A stretch of 64,000 bases of DNA. It comes from Porphyra umbilicalis (Eukaryota > Rhodophyta > Bangiophyceae > Bangiales > Bangiaceae). A program made the position numbers and the translations under genes. The stretch is from NCBI GenBank assembly GCA_002049455.2, contig KV919039.1, positions 1 to 64,000 of the forward strand, read 5' to 3'. How positions within the stretch are numbered: position 1 is the stretch's first letter; every line of letters begins with the position of its first letter. This document shows positions 7,638-18,346 of this stretch, piece by piece. Under the pieces are notes generated by a model. The model had not been told where the DNA came from and ran no database searches. It worked only from the letters and a program-made list of their open reading frames with translations.

Positions 7638-10091
7638 GTGCGGACGCAGCTGGACCGCATGGCGTTTTCGCCCGACGTCGTCAAGGAGCTGGCGTTTGTT
7701 GGGTGGGACCCGGGCGTCGCGTCGGTTGTCGCTGCCTACTGCCCCGGGGCGGCGCCGTTTGTTCAGTCACCTGCGCCGCACCTGCACGCGTATCGGGCGT
7801 ACCGGGCGCTGCGGATTGCGGGCGACGCGCTTGCGCGGGCGGCCATGGCCGCGACCGCCGCCGCCGAGTGCCTCGTTCGGCGGGGTGGTCGGGTTTTGCC
7901 GACCGTCGACGCGCTACACGCCAAGTTGGCCGACGTTGCGCGCACTGCCAAGACCGCCGCGGCCAGTCTACCCGTCGGCGGCGGTGAAGCAGTGGCGCGT
8001 CCAGCCAAGAAGCGCGTGCGGGGTGCAGACGGTCCGCCGTCTGGGGACGGCAAGCGTCCTTCAAAGCATGCCCGTTGTGACCGCGACGTGTCGACAACAG
8101 GGTTGCAACAGCGCCCCCAGTCGGCAAGTGCGCCCCCGCGACCGACGGCGCCGACAGACGCGGTGGACCCCCCCCCCCCCAAGCGCCGGTGGTACAAGCA
8201 GCCGGCCTTTGGCGACGAGTGGCTGACCCCGATTCAACGGCAGAAGGTGGCCCGCAAGCGAGGGACGAGCGCCCCCGGCCGCCGCCGGGCCATCCTCACG
8301 CGCATGCGCGCCACCGCGCACGCCACGATCAATGGCGGCAACGTCCAACCGTGGCATTTGTCCAACCACGTGTGTGTGTGGATGGGCGAGGCGGCCCTGT
8401 TCAAAAAGGCGGCGCACGCGACGGCGGCTGTCAAGGCCAAGACAGACGCAGCGGCGCACGCAGAGGCGGCATGGCGTGCAGTGTCGGTCGACAGTGGGGC
8501 ACACGCCGCGTGCGTCGTGCAGCGCGCGGCGCAGGACAAGTGCCAGACGGCGGCGGCATTGCGCACGGCAGAGCGAGTGGCGGCTGCGGCGGCCGCTGCT
8601 GCACCCGCTGCGCCCCGGCAGCTCGGCGCGCCCGGCACGTCGCTGCCATCGGCCGACCGCTTGCGCGTGTTGTGTGCCGCACTCAAACGTGCGGCCGCCG
8701 CCGGGGGGCGCCGGCGCGTGCGCGTCCCGCCCACTTGTGCGACGCTGGTCGTCTCCAACGGGGCGTACCGCGAGGCGACGGGCGCCGGTATGACGAGGCG
8801 CGCCGAGGCGGCAGCGGTGGCGGCGTGGGCGGCGGCACACCCCGACGTGTCGCGCGAGTCATTAACGGCCGGGTGCTCCCTCAAAGTCGCTTCGTGGGGC
8901 GCGTGGCTGGTTGCGGCCACTGCGCGCATCGCCCGCACCTACACAGACGCCTATCAGGCGGCGCACGGGGCGGCCGCGACGTACGGTCAACGCAAGGCGC
9001 GGCTACACGCCCTCATCCAGCGCAACCGGTACGCGGTGGTGCTGGCGCGCCGCTTGACGGGCGGTTTGCTGCGGCACATGGTGGACGGTACCAAGGCGGT
9101 GTTGGCGATTGGGCGGTGTCGGCCGCGCGCCGGCAGCGTCGACCTCGTGCGGCGCATGGCCAAACACGTGCACCTCGTGTACGTGCACGAGCACGATACG
9201 AGCCAGACGTGTGCAGAGTGCGGCCACGGCTTGTGCAACACGTACGTGTCGCCCGACTCGCCGGTCGACCTGACGCCCCTCAAGGCGGCAAGCAGTTACG
9301 CACATCGCGCGTCGGCGTCGGCGGCGAAGCGCGCCTCGCCCCTCCGCGGCGGCCAGCGCGCGCGACGGGGTTTGAAGACCGGCAGTCGGTCGGGCCCACG
9401 CGACGGTACGGCTGCCCAGCGCGCCAAGGAGCACGCAGAGGCGGTGCGGATACAGCTGCTGCTGGCGATTGCGGCTCACGGCAAGTGGGCGTTTGGGACC
9501 GACCCGCTGGCGCTGTGGGGGGACAAGCTGTGCACCAACGTCGCGTGTCCCGCGACGTACGTCGGGCGAGACACCAACGCGGCGCGCAACATGTCCAAGT
9601 CTGCCATCAAGAGCATGCAGGGTCGGAGCATCTACCCCCACATCCGAGGGTACACCGTGACACGCGCGCCACCCCAGGAAGACCCAGTCCAGGCGACGCG
9701 GCACGCGGCTGCGATCGAGGCGGGTACCTACGAGGCCGGCTACGGGTGGACGCGCTGTTCACCCACGTCGTGGGAGCGTTGGGGCCGACCTGTCGTCACC
9801 GACCCGGCGGTCGCGGAGGCCGGGACGACCCCGGCGGTCGCGGAGGCCGGGACGGCCCCCACGGCCGTGCCAGTGGCGGCGCCAACGGTGCGGGTAGAGG
9901 TGCTGGGTGTGGTGGCAGACGGGGCGCACGACGCAGCTGCTGCGTCGGCAAACGGTGACCTGGCGACGATTAACGTCGGCCAGATGGCTGCTGCCAGCCC
10001 CGCGCCAGCCGTGGGGCACAGCCACTCGTCTTTGAGCCGCCTCGAGCGGGTAATCGTAGACTGTTCACCAGGTTCATCTCGTGGGGTGTGA
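7638..10091 (+). CDS. Fanzor RNA-guided nuclease, RuvC and zinc-finger half
   Basis: An 817-codon frame shows all the hallmarks of a Fanzor, the eukaryotic relative of TnpB. RuvC-I is in FVGWDPGVASVV with catalytic Asp24 (7707). RuvC-II is in VYVHEHDTSQTCAECG with Glu518 (9189). RuvC-III is in VGRDTNAARNM with Asp645 (9570). The zinc finger between them uses C525/C528 (CAEC) and C632/C637 (CTNVAC), separated by an insertion of about 100 residues rich in Lys and Arg. A proline-rich basic linker with nuclear-localisation-like runs (KKRVRG, KRPSKH, PKRRWYK) lies at about 124-187. In the known family the protein cuts DNA as directed by a guide RNA transcribed from the 3' end of its element. The tail (about 700-817) is low complexity with a repeated VAEAGT motif. 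The likely full protein starts upstream (6754-7605), so the M at 7638 is only the first ATG of the frame. Fanzor1-type is likely from size and motif style. Confidence 0.88.
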   Translation: MRTQLDRMAFSPDVVKELAFVGWDPGVASVVAAYCPGAAPFVQSPAPHLHAYRAYRALRIAGDALARAAMAATAAAECLVRRGGRVLPTVDALHAKLADVARTAKTAAASLPVGGGEAVARPAKKRVRGADGPPSGDGKRPSKHARCDRDVSTTGLQQRPQSASAPPRPTAPTDAVDPPPPKRRWYKQPAFGDEWLTPIQRQKVARKRGTSAPGRRRAILTRMRATAHATINGGNVQPWHLSNHVCVWMGEAALFKKAAHATAAVKAKTDAAAHAEAAWRAVSVDSGAHAACVVQRAAQDKCQTAAALRTAERVAAAAAAAAPAAPRQLGAPGTSLPSADRLRVLCAALKRAAAAGGRRRVRVPPTCATLVVSNGAYREATGAGMTRRAEAAAVAAWAAAHPDVSRESLTAGCSLKVASWGAWLVAATARIARTYTDAYQAAHGAAATYGQRKARLHALIQRNRYAVVLARRLTGGLLRHMVDGTKAVLAIGRCRPRAGSVDLVRRMAKHVHLVYVHEHDTSQTCAECGHGLCNTYVSPDSPVDLTPLKAASSYAHRASASAAKRASPLRGGQRARRGLKTGSRSGPRDGTAAQRAKEHAEAVRIQLLLAIAAHGKWAFGTDPLALWGDKLCTNVACPATYVGRDTNAARNMSKSAIKSMQGRSIYPHIRGYTVTRAPPQEDPVQATRHAAAIEAGTYEAGYGWTRCSPTSWERWGRPVVTDPAVAEAGTTPAVAEAGTAPTAVPVAAPTVRVEVLGVVADGAHDAAAASANGDLATINVGQMAAASPAPAVGHSHSSLSRLERVIVDCSPGSSRGV

Positions 10092-10176
10092 ATAGGGAGC
10101 TTCGCTCCTCACCTCTTCCAGAGGTGACTACTGGTACTCATGGACCCGATCGTCGACTGCCGAAGGCAGAGCCGAC
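10092..10176 (+). ncRNA. Candidate Fanzor guide-RNA scaffold (three hairpins)
   Basis: Directly after the Fanzor stop (10089-10091) come three compact hairpins. The first is 10096-10108 (5-bp stem, TTC loop). The second is 10109-10127 (8-bp perfect stem, TCC loop). The third is 10152-10176 (5-bp stem with GAA loop, extended by a further 4 bp across a small internal loop). In Fanzor and TnpB elements the guide RNA comes from the 3' end of the nuclease gene and runs into the flank, which matches this placement. The guide part would lie just downstream. No expression evidence is available. Confidence 0.5.
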
Positions 10177-10225
10177 GGCAGAAGTGCCTCGATGTCCTGG
10201 CCGTGAAATATCTTTGCATTGTTCG

Positions 10226-12907
10226 TTTACTGAAAGCGCGCTCGCAAAAACACCCTGGACTTGCAAAACGAGACAAACTGTTTTCACACGACGAAAGATA
10301 CATAGGCAAGTCGAGCACCGCCTGCCGACCGGCGCCGCTTGGGAGCGAACGTACGAGCGGGAGATCAGAAAAAAGGAGAAGTGGAAGGTGGCCATGGCGG
10401 CGGTGGTGGCGGTCGCTGACGTGACCACCGCTTGCTGGGGTAGGGGGCGCGCCGCCCACCGCCGCCGCGGCGTCCACCGCGGCACGCACGAGCGGCTGCC
10501 GCTGCCGTCGGGGGGGTACCCGCCCACTGGTGGGTAGCGGCCGCCCGAACGCTCCTCGACGACCAGCGCTGTGTCTTCGTCCGAGGGGGGGTAGGTGATC
10601 GCCGCGAGGGGCTCCTGCCGCACCCACCGGAGGGTCAGCAGCGGCCACCACCGCCGTGGCGGGCGGCGGCTGCCACCCAGGCACGGCCGCCACCATCCGG
10701 GCAACCACTGGCCGACGCTGGCTGGGCGGTCGTCGCTTGCCGCAGCGCAGACTCGAGGACGAGCTGCGCGATGCGCACGTGCGCGGCGGCGACGCCGTGG
10801 ATGGGGAGGGGGGGGTATGTGGGGCCACAGAGGGGGAGGGGGGGGGAGAAGCCGTCGATGGCACGGGGGGGCGGGCGGTGGGGTGGTGCGAGAAAATAGC
10901 AGAGGCGCCACGCCGCCGCCGCCACCGCGGCCGCGGGCGCCACTCGCTGCCGTGTGCGAGCGCGCGTCGTGCGCACGGTCGTCCACTGCTCGGGCGGCAG
11001 GCGCGGAGGCAACACCGCCAGCGGCGGTGGCCGCTGCCCCCACCCGCCGCGCGCGGGTGTTGCGGGAAGGGACGCGACAACGAAGACCGCAGCACATTCA
11101 GCGTCAACACGACCCCCTGTTTGAAAACTCAAAAACGACGTTTCCCACAGGGCCCGCAGAGCCCGATTCTGGCCAACTACCGCGGAATTGCGACATCATG
11201 GCCGTTCGTGGGCGGCCGGCCGCGTCCACCTGCCCCCACGACCTCGTGAACGCCGAACCTGCCCTCACGTACCTTTTTGACCACGATTCTGCTTCCGCGG
11301 ACCGTACGGGCGATGAAGACGCCGCCACCTCTAGCAACTTCACAGAAAGATGCGGACAGCCCTGGCGCATGTTCCCATCGTCAAGAAAGCGCTGGGGGAC
11401 GTCCTCCAACGACGTAGGGAGCCAAACGGACCGCCAAAAACGGGTTTTTAAGTACTCCCGCAACGTGCACTAGAAAAATGGACTTTTTTTCTCGACGTGT
11501 GGGTGTGGGAAAGCACCCTAGACTGAAGTCCAGGGAAATTCGTTCAATTCCCTGGACTTTAGTCCAGGGTACTTATCAACATGCGCATGGGGTCACACAC
11601 ATAACTTTTTTTTTTCTCCAGTGCACGCGCGGGAGTACTTGCGGTTGGCCCCGTGTGCACACCTTTTCGGGCGGTACGCAGTGTATCGATCACTGCTGCG
11701 GGTTCTTTGGGCATGGTTCGGTGCGCAACATGCGTCCAGCACTTTCTGTAGCTTTTCTCGTTTGTAGCATGTCAGCCGCGGTCATACGGACGCCGTACGT
11801 CGCTTTTCGTAGGATGTCCGGGTCAGTTGCCTCAGAATGAGGGTGGTGCGTTCAGACCCCCGGAAACGTCGATCTGGTCAGACGCGTGGACTGTATTTTG
11901 TGGTGAAGTCCGGCGATGGCGCTCCACTGGACAACCAAGGCACATTCTGTTCGAATTTTCAAGCAGACACTCGCGACCCATCGTCCTGGAGGAGGGCTCC
12001 CGGACGGCCGGCGGGAGCTGCCGACGGCCGCACCACCGCTGTCGTCGGGGTCACCACCGCGGCGGCCGCCCACGCCCGACACACCCCCCGCGCGCGCGTC
12101 GGTGCGCGACCGCCCGCGACCAACACAGCTGGCGCGCGGTCGGCCGCCGCGCCGACGAGGCGACCAGCCCCACCCACCCCCCCGCGCGCGCGTGTTGGTG
12201 TCCCCGCAGGCGGCCGCACCGCCCGTCGCGCGCAATATGGCATGGTTCGAGGCGCCGCCGCCCCCGCGCCGACGCGGCGGCAGCGTTGACGGCGGCCCCA
12301 CCCGTTGCGGTGCCCCCCCACTCCTCGCCCCCGCCACTGTCTGACGGTGGACGAGCTTCGCCGCCGTAGGGAGCGGGGAAGGGCGCCGGCAGCGCCACCG
12401 CCGCCTCCCCTGCCGCGGCTGCCGCCGCTGTCGCGCCCGCCATCGCCGCGACTGCGACGGGTGGTGGCTGCGACGGCGGCGGCGGCGGCGGCGGGCTGTG
12501 GTCCGTGGCCCCACCGTCGCCGCTGCCGCCGCTAGCGGGCGTGCGCACCGCCGCCGACGCGCCGGCGGGGGACGGCGGCGCGGAGTTCGACGGCGGCCTG
12601 CCTGCGGCAGCGGCGGCGGCGCCCAACTGCCGCGGCCGTGACGACCGGGACGGGTGCGACAGCAGGCCGGCGGCGGTGTGCACGTCTGGAGGTGCGGGAT
12701 ATTCGTCTGCTTGTCTCTGGGGGGGGGAGGCGCGGCGGTGAAGGCGGCGGCGTGGGCGGTGGCGGCGGCGGTGCTTGTTGGCGGTGGCTTGTTTGCCGAG
12801 GATGCGCGGCCGCGCAAGGGGGGTGGTTCGCTTGGGCTGGTCGTCGGCGGCTGCTTCGCACGTTGTAAACAAGTCCAGGGTATTTCCGCGAACGCATTTT
12901 CAGTAAA
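10226..12907. mobile_element. 2.7-kb element with 38-bp terminal inverted repeats
   Basis: The 38 bp at 10226-10263 (starting TTTACTGAAA, ending ACCCTGGACTTG) match the reverse complement of 12870-12907 at 32 of 38 positions, and all six differences are transitions. The interior is very GC-rich with overlapping open frames on all strands and no transposase domain, so it would be non-autonomous. I see no clear target-site duplication. The motif CCCTGGACTT also occurs inside, in both orientations, at 11528-11570. The left repeat starts 50 bp after the Fanzor hairpins, so the Fanzor lies just outside it. Confidence 0.6.
11450..11640. mobile_element. Nested palindromic MITE-like element
   Basis: About 30 bp at 11450-11478 (AAGTACTCCCGC, then GTGCACT and an A run) is inverted at 11611-11640, with small mismatches and a 1-2 nt indel. 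The centre (11519-11573) is itself a long imperfect palindrome built on AGTCCAGGG/CCCTGGACT. A half copy of the end sequence (CCGCAACGTGCAC followed by an A-rich run) occurs near 19027. Confidence 0.6.
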
Positions 12908-13096
12908 GAGCTGTTATGGGCAGGACGACTGAGAAAACCCTTTTAAACTCAGGATAGAGATACAGTAGGTCAATCTAGACGGCTGTATCAATACCCACTA
13001 CACCGTCGGATGGAGAACTTGGTCGGGATGCGTCGTCTTCGCCAGTGACACAAGCCACGCCCATCGAGCCCGTCCTCCTTGTTGAACGTCCGCCGC
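12908..13096. other. 5' flank of SF3A1
   Basis: Lower-GC DNA between the inverted-repeat element and SF3A1, presumably promoter and 5' untranslated region. There is no clear TATA box. Confidence 0.4.
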
Positions 13097-15445
13097 ATGC
13101 CCCCGTCGACGGATGTGCTGACCACCATGGCAGCCCCCGAGGCAGCTCTTCCCACCGCTCCTGCCTCTGTCGCTTCCGCTGCTGCTGCCGCCGACGATGA
13201 TGTGGTGGTGCCGCCCGCGGTCGTCCGCGACGTTGTCGAAACGGCCGTCAAGTTTGTCGCCCGCAAGGGCGCGGCCTTTGAGGCGCGCATCCTGGCGTCC
13301 CAAGGGGGGTCGGACAAGTTTGCCTTTCTCCGTCCGGACAACCCCTACCACGCCTACTATCGGCAGCAGCTGGCGGCGGCGGCGGCGGCGGCAGCGTCGG
13401 GAGCGGCGGGCGGTGCCGCAAGCGCGGCGGCGGTGACCGGGGCGGGCGCTCCCGAGCCGGCCTCCAAGCCGGCGCGAGCTGCAGGGGCGCCCACCCCAGC
13501 GTCCCCCCTGCCGGCTGCGGCGGCGACAGGCGCTGTGCCCGCCCCCTCGCGCGCGCCCGCCCCCCCACCCGTGGCCCCGTCAACGTCCGACGCGGCCGCT
13601 CCGCCCGCCGACGGGGGCGCCCCCCCCCCCACCGCCACCGTCTCTGCCGCCCCCGCCGTCTCCTCGCGGCGGCTTGCGGAGCTCAAAGCGGCCGCCGCGC
13701 GGGGCCCGCCCGCCCCCCCCCCCCCGACCCCTACACGGTTCGGCTGCCCGCGCACGCGACCGTGACGCCCCACCAGCACGACGTCATGCAACTCGCCGCC
13801 CAAGTGGTGGCCGTCACCCCGTCTGTCCAAGGCATCCTCAGCCGCCGGGAGGGCGCCAACCCGCTGTTTGGCTTCCTACGCGCGGGCCACCCACTGCACG
13901 GCGCCTTTACCGCCTACGTGCGGGCCTACGCAACCGTGTTGCGGCCGCCGCCGGGGCTGTCCGCGTCGCTGGCGGCCGACGCGGCGACGCTGGCGCCGGT
14001 GCGGGAGCGCGCGCTGGCGGGCGCCGAGTGGGCGCGCGCTGAAGCCGCCCGCCGCGCGTCGGCGGCGGAGGATGTGGAGCGGGCGGCGGCGGCGCGGATC
14101 GACTGGCACGACTTTGTGGTGGCCGAGACGATTGAGTTGGACGAGGAGGTGGGGGAGGGGGGGGGGGCGCCGCGCCCGCCTCGGGGGGTGCCGCCGCAGA
14201 GGCTGCCGCCGCCGCGACGGCGGCGGGGCGGGCGCGCCCGGCCCCGCCCGACGCGTCCGCGGGGTCTGCTGCTGCGTCCGCCGCCGTTGCACCCCAGCGG
14301 CGGGGTGGGGATGGCGCCGCGGCCGACGCGGCCGGCGAGGGTGCCGCCAAGCGACAGCCGCCCCCGCCCCCGGCGGCCGCCGCCCCGGCCGACGGCGCCG
14401 CCGCCGCCGCCGCTCCCGCCGCCGCCATTGTGGCCGACGTCCACGCAGACATCCCTGCCCACCTCGTGCGGGCGGCGGGGGCCCCCCGCGGTGCGTCGGG
14501 CGCGGCGGCTGCCGCGGCCGGCGGCGGCAGCAGCGGTGGCGGCGGCGGCGGCGGCGGCGGCGGTGGCAGTCGGGACCCCGCCGCGGCGGCGCCGCCCACG
14601 GGCGGTGCCGCCGGTGGCGGGGAGGTGGTGCGCCTCCCCTCGGGCGCGACCGTCCCCGTGGCAGACGCCACCGCCACGATGCGGGCGGAGCTGCTCGACC
14701 CCGCGTACAAGCTCCAACGCGCGCGCGCGGCGGAGCGGACGCGCGTCGTCAACTTGGCGTCGGGGGATGAGATGGCGCGCAACTTGCAGCGCTTGCAGGC
14801 GGGACCGGCGGGGGCGCCGCCGGGCGCCGCCGCGCCGCCGTGCCCACTGCCGCGGTACGGGCCGGCGGCGGTGGCGGGGGGGGCGGGGCGCCCAAGCGGC
14901 CGCCCCCGCCGGGTCCCCCCGCCCCGCCGGCGACGGCGGAGAAGCGGCCGCGGCTGGCGACCATGCCCGGTATGGACGGCGGCGGCGGCGGTGGGCGCGG
15001 GCCACCCCCGCGGCCAGGCGGTCCGCCGCCGTCTGTGCCCACACCGCGGGCCGCGTCTGGCGGGCGGGGGGGGGCGCCGCCGACGCCCCCGGCGGCGGGT
15101 CGGCCGGGCGCCGCCCCAACCACCGACGGCGGCCGCATGCGGGAGGAGGAGTGGATTGCGCGCACGGGCGCGGCGGTGGAGCTCCGCGTCGTCGTCCCCG
15201 CCCACCCGAGCGCCGAGTGGTCCCTGTCGGGCCAAACGATTACGGCAGAGGTGCCGCTGCGTGAGACGGTTGGGGCCCTCAAGGCGGCGCTCGCGCAGCA
15301 GACCAAGCTGCCGGCCAACAAGCAAAAGCTACAGTTTGGGGCGGCGGGCTTCCTCAAAGACGCCCACACGCTCGCGTACTACAATGTGGGGCCGGGTGCA
15401 AGCCTCACCCTCGAGGTGAAGGAGCGGGGTGGACGGAAAAAATAG
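13097..15445 (+). CDS. SF3A1: Splicing factor 3A subunit 1
   Basis: SF3A1 is a U2 snRNP component needed for branch-site recognition in the nucleus. First SURP module: VVRDVVETAVKFVARKGAAFEARI to NPYHAYYRQQL (13215-13368). Second SURP module: DVMQLAAQVVAVTPSVQGILSRREGANPLFGFLR (from about 13780). The middle SF3A1 block, VRLPSGATVPVADATATMRAELLDPAYKLQRARAAERTR, starts near 14628. At the C-terminus a ubiquitin-like domain ends in VKERGGRKK and TAG, as in human SF3A1. The frame changes three times, each at a homopolymer: C13 at 13713-13725, G11 at 14157-14167 and G8 at 14876-14883. In an essential gene this points to homopolymer miscounts in the assembly, not a dead gene. Long Ala/Pro/Gly linkers replace the usual charged ones. 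ATG 13127 has a better Kozak context (ACCATGG) and could be the true start. No intron is needed. Confidence 0.93.
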
Positions 15446-15841
15446 GCGGGAACGGAGGGTAATGGCGGCGTGTGCGACGGGTGCTTGTTGGAGAGGTGCG
15501 GGCTGGGGGTGTGACAGGCACATGCCAAGAGCAGCGCGGTTGTCGTGGGAGCCCCGAGCATATCCGCACGCCAGTAGCTCGAGCGACAGAGCGAAAGGCA
15601 TGAGTGCCGCAGTCCTTTTCAACAGATATACATGAGCACACCAAGCACTTGAGATAACGTCGCCAGCACAAGCCACCTAGAAGAGAGAGCGCCAGGAAGG
15701 CATGGAAAGGTCAACTATGGACGGCGACCGTGCGTGTCGGAGTGAACTGTAGTAAACACAGTGGCCGTCCGCGTGGAAGAGAGCGTCTGCAAAGTCCAAT
15801 CGGCTACAAAAGTAAAAAATGCACGCGCAATCAGCAGCCCC
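15446..15841. other. Convergent 3' region between SF3A1 and the kinase
   Basis: The 3' ends of two convergent genes meet here. No canonical AATAAA is seen on the plus strand. No gene. Confidence 0.5.
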
Positions 15842-18346
15842 TTAACTGTCATTGCCCTCCTCCCCAATCCAGTCTTGCCGCTGTAGCGTGGCGCTGTCCC
15901 GTCGGATGGAGAAGTTGGCAAACGGCCCCGCGCGGGTACCGCCGCCCGCGCCGTCAGGAACTGCTTCGTCGTCCTCATCGTCACGCAGCGGCCGGTACTG
16001 CGAGAGGTCGTGTGGGTCGTGCGTTTTGGGAACGATGGGGGGGGTCTCGTTGCGGATGAGCGGAAAGTTGATGCCCGCAAACCAGCGCGCCCGCTTGATG
16101 TCACTCGCCCCGTTCTCAGCGCCGAGCCGCTTGTCTGCGTCCCGGCGGAGTAGCTTCTTCACAACGCTCTTACAGTCGGCCGAGACGTGCACATCATCGG
16201 GCCAGTGCAGCTTCTCCTTGACGATGTTGGAAAACGTGTCATCCGCGATGGAACCTTTGAATGGGGTGGTGCCACACAGCATCTAGGTGCGCAACCAGAA
16301 AGCGGGCGACGTTGTGACGGGCCGACATCAACCAAACATGAGGACAGTGTGCGCTGGAAAAGGGCAGATGTCAGCTGCAGCTCCAGCGCACACAGTGTGC
16401 ATGCGCAGACCAAGCAGCACGCATACATTGCGAGAAACTAGCGGCGCTGAAACGTACCTCATAGACCAAGATCCCCAGCGTCCACCAGTCCACGGCTGAG
16501 CTCTGTGCCGCACCGTTGACGACCTGCAAAACCGAGAACAGCGCAAGACGCACAAGCACACAAACCATGAAAGAGAAAGAAACACGATCACAGACCTTGA
16601 CGAGCAGAAGACGGAGCGGTGGTTAGATCAGCGCCCAACGGAAGAACAGGCGTGGACTGCAAACGCTGGGCTTTCCTACAGCACGGCGCAACCTAGGTTT
16701 TCGCGCACATTCCCGTTCATTTCGGCCCCAACTTGCGGTCAGACTGTCGACCGAGACACGTACCTCTGGGCTGATGTACTCCTCCGTGCCAACAAAGGAA
16801 GTCGTCGACACAGACAGCACCGGCTCCGAGTCGACAATGTCCAGTAGGTTCAGTGCAGAAGACGCTCGGTTGCCTTTGCTGAGCGCCAGATGCTTCATCT
16901 TGTCCATAAGGCTGAGCTGTTGTTGCACGACACGCGGGCTGACCGCATGTGCTTGCTTGCTCAGGTCAAAATCCGTCAGCGCAATGTGGCCGTTGGCGCG
17001 CATGAGGATGTTCTCTGGTTTCTGTCAGGCGGGCACGCACAGCATGCAACAAGCAACCAGTCAAACGTCGCGCCACAGGGCTTCAAGCCATAGCAAACGC
17101 ATCATTGTCAACACCCAAAGCACGCAGCGCCTAAGTGTCGCCGCCTTGGGTGAGCCTGAGAAACCAAGAACTGCAGCCACAGAATGCACGCAGGTAGCAA
17201 CAATGCAAGGGCCCACACCACCCCCACATGCATGTGCGCTGAATTGAACAAGACAGTGGCGTGGGACAAACGTACCAGATCACGGTAGATGAAGCCGACA
17301 TGGTGCAGGTACTCGAGCGCCAGCACAACCTCCGCAGCGTAGAAGCGTGCCGCGTCCTCCCGCAGCCGTTTTTGAGGTTGCCGCTGGAGAACGCGAAAGA
17401 ACTCCCCACCGGCACAGTACTCCATGACGAAACACAGTCGGTGGGTGGTCTGGAAGGAAGCATACATGGTGACGATGAAGGGATGGCTGGCGGTGGCCAA
17501 GATCTCACGCTCCGTCATGACACGCTGGATCTTGTTGCGTGAGAAGATGTCCTCTTTCGTCAACTGCTTCATCGCGTACAGACGGTCGGTGCCGCGAAGG
17601 AGGACCAGGTACACCTTTCCAATGCCACCCCTTCCGAGGAGCTTGAGCTTTTGGAAGTGCTTCGGCCCCACCACCGCAGTGTCACGAACGGGGAAGACCT
17701 CTGAGTAGGGTACGGCCGAGCGGGCCAGCACCTGCTCCGATGAGGTTCCCGCAAAAGTTGACGGCGACATGGGCAACAGTGGCGTGGAAGCCACCTTGGG
17801 CATGCCCTTGCGCGCCTTGCGCCCGCCGGTGTTCGCGCTGCCACAGTCCACACCCGCCTCATGGTCCATGCTGATGTTGCCCAATGACTTCATGGCATTG
17901 CCGGTAGTTGCGTTGGAGTGGCTGCGGTCGGCGCGGCGGACCGACATCCCATCGGCGCCGTCGATGGCACCAACATCGCCCTCCTCTCTTTTCTCCCGGG
18001 AGCTCTTCTCCTTATGGTGGTGGTGGTGATGAGAGCCGCTCCTTCGTCTGCTCTGGCTGTCCGCGTCCGCCGACGGACCGCTAGAGTGGGCGTGCCGGCT
18101 TCCGTGCCGCTGCTTGGACGACGCGCCGCTCGGCGTGGAGCGCACCTTGTCAGCCTTGTCAGCCGATGGCGCTGCATGCGGGCGCGGGGGCAGCCGCGGG
18201 GATGGGGAGATAGGCACTCGCGTGTGATGAATGTCCGCGCTGGCGGGGGATGGCGTACCATTAGATACGTCTCCAGACGGTAGCCGTAACACAGGGAGTC
18301 GCCCTCGTGGGGACGAGGACGCAGCGGTGGCATCATCTGTTGCCAT
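15842..18346 (-). CDS. AGC-family protein kinase, 4 exons, 611 aa
   Basis: Exons on the minus strand: 18346-17276, 17021-16764, 16523-16458 and 16282-15842. All three introns start GTACGT and end in AG, with lengths 254, 240 and 175 nt. The first ~225 residues are disordered, with a His6 run and many Ser/Arg. The kinase domain then shows a glycine loop [13 protein letters not shown] (about 236-248), ATP lysine in YAMKQL (K260), YRDLKPEN (D356) and DFD (374-376) in place of DFG. A ~50-residue insertion precedes [13 protein letters not shown], followed by [11 protein letters not shown] and an AGC C-tail. The DFD motif plus this insertion is typical of the AGC group that includes plant AGCVIII kinases (phototropin, PINOID) and fungal flippase kinases such as Fpk1, so a role in membrane polarity or lipid asymmetry is possible but inferred. 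There is no LOV or PH domain. It converges on SF3A1. Confidence 0.9.

Noticed and set aside
8189-9958. Plus-strand frame of 589 codons inside the Fanzor
   Set aside because: A frame-shifted shadow of the Fanzor catalytic ORF, which holds all the motifs.
13762-15264. 500-codon frame over SF3A1
   Set aside because: Only its first part (second SURP) is real. The rest is a shifted shadow caused by the homopolymer frame changes.
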